In this document: piece after piece, positions 60,661 through 64,000 of the stretch
Layout: each line of letters starts with the position of its first letter
Numbering within the stretch: position 1 is the stretch's first letter
From: CAMLIZ01 sp966212505
Lineage (GTDB): Bacteria; Pseudomonadota; Gammaproteobacteria; Burkholderiales; Burkholderiaceae_C
Length of the DNA stretch: 64,000 nucleotides
Assembly: GCA_966212505.1 (NCBI GenBank)
Contig: CBIHRS010000021.1
Coordinates: forward strand, 1 to 64,000
Reading direction: 5' to 3'
The notes under the pieces: generated by a model
Database searches by the model: none
Seen by the model: the letters and a program-made list of their open reading frames with translations, nothing else
What the model was told of the DNA's origin: nothing
Translations under genes and position numbers: made by a program

Positions 60661-61320
60661 TCAGGCCGCCTGGCGCTGGCGTTCGGTGTCGGCATCGATG
60701 GCCAGCACTTCGCGCAACCGGCCGTTCTGCAAGCCATACACCCAGCCATGCAGGCGCAGGGCCTGTCCGCGCTGCCAGGCATCGCGCACTACCTGTGCGC
60801 GGGCCAGCGATCGCACCTGCTCGGCCACGTTCAGCGTGACGAGACGATCTACACAGGCCGCGATGCCGTCGGTGGATGCGCCGCCGGCAGCACCATCGAC
60901 CTCGGCGCGGTGGCGCCGGTACAGCTCGCGCAGCGGCCGGATGCGGCGTGCGAGGTAGCTGCCGTCGGCATCGGAGCCGGCACGAGGCGGCGGCACCAGC
61001 GCGGCCCTGACGCCGCCGCAGCCGTCGTGCCCGCAGACGATCACATTGCCGACCTTCAGCTCGTCGACCGCGTACTGCAGCGCGCTCATCAGGCTGTCGT
61101 CGTCGTGCAGCACGAGGTTGGCCACCGCGCGGTGGACGAACAGCTCGCCGGGCGCGGCGTTGGTGATGCGTTCGGCCGGAACGCGGCTGTCGGCGCAGCC
61201 GATCCAGAACACATCGGGCTGCTGGCCGCCGGCCAGGGCTTCGAAGAACAAGGGATCGCGCGAGCTCATTTCATCGGCCCAGGCACGGTTCTCGAGCATG
61301 AAGCGCGTTGGTAGATCCAC
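60661..61320 (-). CDS. Beta-class carbonic anhydrase
   Basis: A 219-residue beta-carbonic anhydrase that interconverts CO2 and bicarbonate. The zinc ligands are Cys42 and Asp44 in GCADSRVP, His98 and Cys101 in CGHDGCGG. The translation begins at GTG 61320, which has an AGGAG site 10 bp upstream. It lies upstream of the SulP gene on the same strand with a 40-bp gap, so the enzyme can convert imported bicarbonate. Asp44 pairing with Arg46 as in type I beta enzymes is kept. The nearest gene upstream is the ADP-ribosylglycohydrolase, 66 bp away on the same strand. Confidence 0.94.
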   Translation of the reverse strand: MDLPTRFMLENRAWADEMSSRDPLFFEALAGGQQPDVFWIGCADSRVPAERITNAAPGELFVHRAVANLVLHDDDSLMSALQYAVDELKVGNVIVCGHDGCGGVRAALVPPPRAGSDADGSYLARRIRPLRELYRRHRAEVDGAAGGASTDGIAACVDRLVTLNVAEQVRSLARAQVVRDAWQRGQALRLHGWVYGLQNGRLREVLAIDADTERQRQAA

Positions 61321-61386
61321 CGGTGTGACTCCTGTTGTCGGTTGGATCTCCTCTGTTCGTTTTCTCGCGAAAGATTCCCTGGCCTT

Positions 61387-62352
61387 TCACTCCTTTGCAA
61401 TCGCAACACCTGAACCGCAGTCGGCAGGACACGCGAGCGTCCACAACCCGGCTGCCAGCCGCTCGATCTCGTCGCGCATGTGCAGGCGTTCCAGCCAGCG
61501 CGCCGGGATGCCCGCCTTGCCGTAGAGCGCGCCGGCCAGTTGGCCCGCGATGGCCGCGGTGGTGTCGGCGTCGTCGCCGAGGTTGGCGGCCATCAGCACC
61601 GTGTCTTCGAAGCTGGTGCCGCGATGCACGCACCACAACGCGGCCTCGAGCGAGGCCACGCAGTAGCCGGTGCCGGCGATCTCGCCCTGCGTCTTGTTGC
61701 GCCAGGCGCCTGCCGCCAGCGCCTTCACCCTGGGCGTCTCGGGGCGCGCCGACCGGCACACGAGCGCCTCGGCCTTGTCCATGCCCTGCAGCGCGTTGGC
61801 GATCAGCTCGGCGAAGACCTCGCAGCACTCCAGCGCTTCGGGCGCGGCATGCGTGGTGGCCGAGCTGAGCCGCGCATGCTTCTGCAGCGCTGCCATGTCG
61901 GCGCCGTAGCGCAGCACCACCGGCGCCAGCCGCATCAGCGAGCCGTTGCCGGCGGTCGCCGGATCGGCGGACCCGGCATACGGATCCTGCGTGACCAGAT
62001 AGCGCTGCAGTGCCTTGGCCACCGTCATGCCGATGTCGAAGCAGTCGCCGGTGGCGCTGAGGTAGCCCCATTGCCACCAGTTCACGTAGCGGTTCATCTG
62101 GTCGACGGGGTCGAAGCCGTTGCAATGCACGAGGCTGGTCGCGAGGCACAGCGCCATGCTGGTGTCGTCGGTCCACTGGCCGGGCTTCAGGCCGAAGGGG
62201 CCGCCGCCCACCATGTCGGTCACCGGCTCGAAGCTGCCGCGCGGGCTGAACTCCACGGTGGTGCCCACGGCATCGCCGCAGGCCAGGCCGAGCAGGCAGC
62301 CGAGGTATCGATCGAGCAGGGTGTCGTCGGGGGGCATCGTCGTCGTCTTCAT
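61387..62352 (-). CDS. ADP-ribosylglycohydrolase family protein
   Basis: A 321-residue protein of the ADP-ribosylglycohydrolase (DraG/ARH) family, which removes ADP-ribose from modified macromolecules using two Mg ions. The N-terminal GCLLGLACGDAVGTTVEF and TDDTSMAL (Thr61-Asp62-Asp63) metal site and the C-terminal NLGDDADTTAAIAGQLAGALYG (second set of Asp ligands) are clear. ATG 62352 starts the normal N-terminus; the open frame upstream lies over the next gene. It follows the DUF1444 gene by 8 bp, so they are co-transcribed. No ADP-ribosyltransferase gene is in the window, so its target is unknown. Nitrogenase control, as for DraG, is not suggested by the neighbours. Confidence 0.92.
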   Translation of the reverse strand: MKTTTMPPDDTLLDRYLGCLLGLACGDAVGTTVEFSPRGSFEPVTDMVGGGPFGLKPGQWTDDTSMALCLATSLVHCNGFDPVDQMNRYVNWWQWGYLSATGDCFDIGMTVAKALQRYLVTQDPYAGSADPATAGNGSLMRLAPVVLRYGADMAALQKHARLSSATTHAAPEALECCEVFAELIANALQGMDKAEALVCRSARPETPRVKALAAGAWRNKTQGEIAGTGYCVASLEAALWCVHRGTSFEDTVLMAANLGDDADTTAAIAGQLAGALYGKAGIPARWLERLHMRDEIERLAAGLWTLACPADCGSGVAIAKE

Positions 62353-62360
62353 GGCTGTGA

Positions 62361-63593
62361 TCAGGGCAGTGCCGCGCGTTCGCGCAGCCGCTGCAGCATG
62401 CCCGCATCGGGATAGCCGCGCACACGGTACAGCGGCGGTGCCCAGTCGGTGGGCTCGAGCAGTGCGCCGGCCACGTCCAGCACATCGTGCCAGCGCACAT
62501 GGAGGTAGTCGAGCCGGTCGCCGTCGAGGCGCGAGAAGACGATCTGCTCGGCCGGCGGCAGCAGGAACTCCATGTCGGGCACCCACATCGCGCAGCTGAT
62601 CGGCGGCTCGCCGTTGCCCAGCTCGAAGCACTGGTAGGCCGACACCGGCGCATGCAGGCCGTGCGTGGCGTGCAGGCGTTCGATCAGGTCTTTCTGGCGC
62701 CGGTAGTCGGCCGACTTTTTCTGTTCCTGCAGCGCCTTGAACAGCGGCCGCGTCTGCGGCGTGTCGTGCGGCTGCCACGCGCGGCCCTCGAGCCGCAGCG
62801 GCTGGAACGAGCCGGTGGCGGCGTGCCTGTCGGCCAGCTGCTGCGCGAGCGCGGCCATCTGCGCCAGGCCCCCGGCATTGCGCGCGCTGGTGAGCAGCAG
62901 CGTGTCGCGCGTGGGCACCAGCGCCACCGGCTCCGGCACGCCGAGCCGGTGGATCACATCCGGCAGCAGCAGGCGAGAGCTCTTGTAGGCATCGGCCCAG
63001 GCGCCGGCCCACAGTCCGGGCGCGATCGGCTGCCAAGCCTGCTTCTCGGGCAGGCCGCGCAGGTTGTGCAGCGCATCGCCGAGCGCCGTGTCGAAATCCA
63101 CCTCCCACTCGGCCAGCTGCCGCCAGCTCACATAGCTCATTGCGGACGGCGAGTCGCATACCAGCGCCACCGACAGGTCGGCCGCATGGGGCCGGTGGGC
63201 CGGGCCGGCCTGCATGTTGGGCATGCCCATCGAGAGCACCACCGCCGTGAGCTCGGCCGTGGGCCGCACCACCGGCATCAGCCTGGCGCGGGCTGCGTCG
63301 TAGCGCGCCGGCACCACCGCTGCGTCGCCGCTGGCCACCTGCTGCGCCACCTGCTGGATCACCGCATAGCGCTGCCGCCGCGGCGCACGCAGGCAGTCGC
63401 GGTAGACGTTCGCGAAGTTGAGATGGAACGAGCGCCCTTCATGCTCGCCGGTCATGTGGCCGCGCGGAAGATCAGCCTCCAGCGATTCGATGCCGCGGGC
63501 CCGCAGCGCGGCCTCCAGCCGCAGGGCCACCTCCTCGGGTTGGGGTGGCGGAAACAGCCAGTCGAGGCTGAGCCAGCGTTTCAGAGCGCGCAT
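62361..63593 (-). CDS. DUF1444-like (YtpQ-related) protein
   Basis: A 410-residue cytoplasmic protein. The central part (LSVALVCDSPSAMSYVSWRQ, then WEVDFDTALGDALHNLRGLP, and later LVPTRDTLLLTSARNAGGLA) has the pattern of DUF1444/YtpQ proteins, in which a domain of unknown function presents a PTRD-type strand. The N-terminal 100 residues (ALRLEAALRARGIESLEADL) also fit. A GGGAG site precedes ATG 63593. The C-terminal region with YQCFELGNGEPPISCAMWVP is longer than in Bacillus YtpQ. The gene is 8 bp upstream of the ADP-ribosylglycohydrolase gene and divergent from the SPFH-domain gene at 63747, so the three may serve one process. Confidence 0.8.
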   Translation of the reverse strand: MRALKRWLSLDWLFPPPQPEEVALRLEAALRARGIESLEADLPRGHMTGEHEGRSFHLNFANVYRDCLRAPRRQRYAVIQQVAQQVASGDAAVVPARYDAARARLMPVVRPTAELTAVVLSMGMPNMQAGPAHRPHAADLSVALVCDSPSAMSYVSWRQLAEWEVDFDTALGDALHNLRGLPEKQAWQPIAPGLWAGAWADAYKSSRLLLPDVIHRLGVPEPVALVPTRDTLLLTSARNAGGLAQMAALAQQLADRHAATGSFQPLRLEGRAWQPHDTPQTRPLFKALQEQKKSADYRRQKDLIERLHATHGLHAPVSAYQCFELGNGEPPISCAMWVPDMEFLLPPAEQIVFSRLDGDRLDYLHVRWHDVLDVAGALLEPTDWAPPLYRVRGYPDAGMLQRLRERAALP

Positions 63594-63689
63594 GTCTTCT
63601 TCTCCCTTGTGTGGGCGCCGCATCGTAGGAAGCGGGCCTGCGTGGCGACACCCCTTGAGGTGGGGGGCTGTTGATTTTCACGTTGCTTG

Positions 63690-63726
63690 GTTGTATTGTA
63701 CAACTTATAAAGTTGCATTGTGCAAC
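63690..63726. promoter_or_regulatory. Two tandem 15-bp palindromes before the SPFH gene
   Basis: GTTGTATTGTACAAC (63690-63704) and GTTGCATTGTGCAAC (63712-63726) share the consensus GTTGYATTGTRCAAC and start 22 bp apart, about two helical turns. Each has inverted GTTG/CAAC ends. They lie in an unusually AT-rich stretch between divergent starts at 63593 and 63747. This is the pattern of a dimeric repressor binding twice on the same face, in a size range used by MarR and similar families. The regulator gene is not in the window. Confidence 0.65.
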
Positions 63727-63746
63727 TATCTGACGAGGAGGGCCGC

Positions 63747-64000
63747 ATGTTCGGCATTCGTTTCATCAAGTCGCAGCCCACCATGCACCTGATGCAGTTC
63801 CGTGGCGGCCGGCTCGTGCGAGAGGGCGCGGGGCAGTCGTTCTACTACTACGCGCCCACCACCACGCTGGTCGCGGTGCCGGTGGCCAGCCAGGACCGGC
63901 CCTTCATGCTCGAGCTGACCACCGCCGATTTCCAGAGCGTGACCGTGCAGGGGCAGGTGACCTACCGCGTCAGCGATCCGAAGCGCACCGCGGCGCTGAT
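63747..64000 (+). CDS. SPFH (band 7) domain protein, N-terminal part
   Basis: Only the first 84 codons are present. The protein reads MFGIRFIKSQPTMHLMQFRG, then YYAPTTTLVAVPVASQDRPF and FQSVTVQGQVTYRVSDPKRT, the layout of SPFH/band 7 proteins (stomatin/prohibitin class), where the last part is the start of the conserved beta strand repeat. A GAGGAGG ribosome site lies just before the ATG. No N-terminal membrane segment is visible in the part seen, unlike many band 7 proteins. It is divergent from the DUF1444/ADP-ribosylglycohydrolase operon and has the tandem palindromes in its promoter. The gene continues beyond the window. Confidence 0.85.
   Translation, partial: MFGIRFIKSQPTMHLMQFRGGRLVREGAGQSFYYYAPTTTLVAVPVASQDRPFMLELTTADFQSVTVQGQVTYRVSDPKRTAAL

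Overview
The window is chromosomal DNA of a GC-rich Gram-negative bacterium. I place it in the Burkholderiales (Comamonadaceae or the Rubrivivax/Leptothrix/Roseateles group). The reasons are a tripartite tricarboxylate transporter with Bug-type receptors, PaaN-type ring cleavage, a fused IorAB-type indolepyruvate:ferredoxin oxidoreductase, a 16-stranded-type porin ending in Phe, many LysR regulators, and intergenic repeats of a style common in that group. This placement is inference from gene content. I saw no rRNA, tRNA, CRISPR array, insertion sequence or prophage gene. Genes are tightly packed and about 57 coding regions are supported, two of them cut by the window ends (paaA at the left, an SPFH-domain gene at the right).

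Region 1-11.7 kb is aromatic amino acid and phenylacetate catabolism. It holds divergent paaA and paaN with a perfect 14-bp palindrome between them, an enoyl-CoA hydratase, a TetR regulator (probably PaaR), an aromatic aminotransferase, two Lrp/AsnC regulators and the large indolepyruvate/arylpyruvate:ferredoxin oxidoreductase. Together they could carry phenylalanine through phenylpyruvate to phenylacetyl-CoA and into the paa pathway. A YitT membrane protein, an orphan Leu/Ile/Val-type binding protein and a 36-bp long-arm inverted repeat element lie among them.

Region 11.7-28.1 kb is uptake and regulation. It has a 708-residue protein with a DUF4304-like head, an aspartoacylase/succinylglutamate-desuccinylase-like hydrolase with its LysR, two divergent Bug receptors over a strong palindrome, TctB and TctA, an AraC regulator opposite a DUF3291 protein, and a five-gene ABC operon with two paralogous Fbp/PgtC-like binding proteins and an internal LysR.

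Region 28.2-42.2 kb is more accessory. It has a Ser/Thr kinase with a repeat-rich tail, a GlxA-type regulator opposite a peroxiredoxin-like gene, a 967-residue protein with a LysM-like head and hydrophobic C-terminal part, LysR genes divergent from a HAD phosphatase and from a membrane protein, and a response regulator/hybrid kinase pair.

Region 42.2-58 kb is transport. First comes an alpha-glucoside/trehalose-type ABC operon with a GH13 glucosidase. Next is a small secreted protein that is clearly related to domain 3 of elongation factor Tu, then a cupin and a porin separated by an intrinsic terminator. Last is a TctDE-like two-component system co-transcribed with a second Fbp-type ABC system that carries two ATPase genes.

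Region 58-64 kb has a PhnD-like binding protein, a SulP transporter paired with a beta-carbonic anhydrase, an ADP-ribosylglycohydrolase/DUF1444 pair, and the start of an SPFH protein preceded by two 15-bp palindromes 22 bp apart. The least explained items are the EF-Tu-domain-3 secreted protein, the 967-residue protein, the 708-residue protein and the ADP-ribosylglycohydrolase/DUF1444/SPFH locus.
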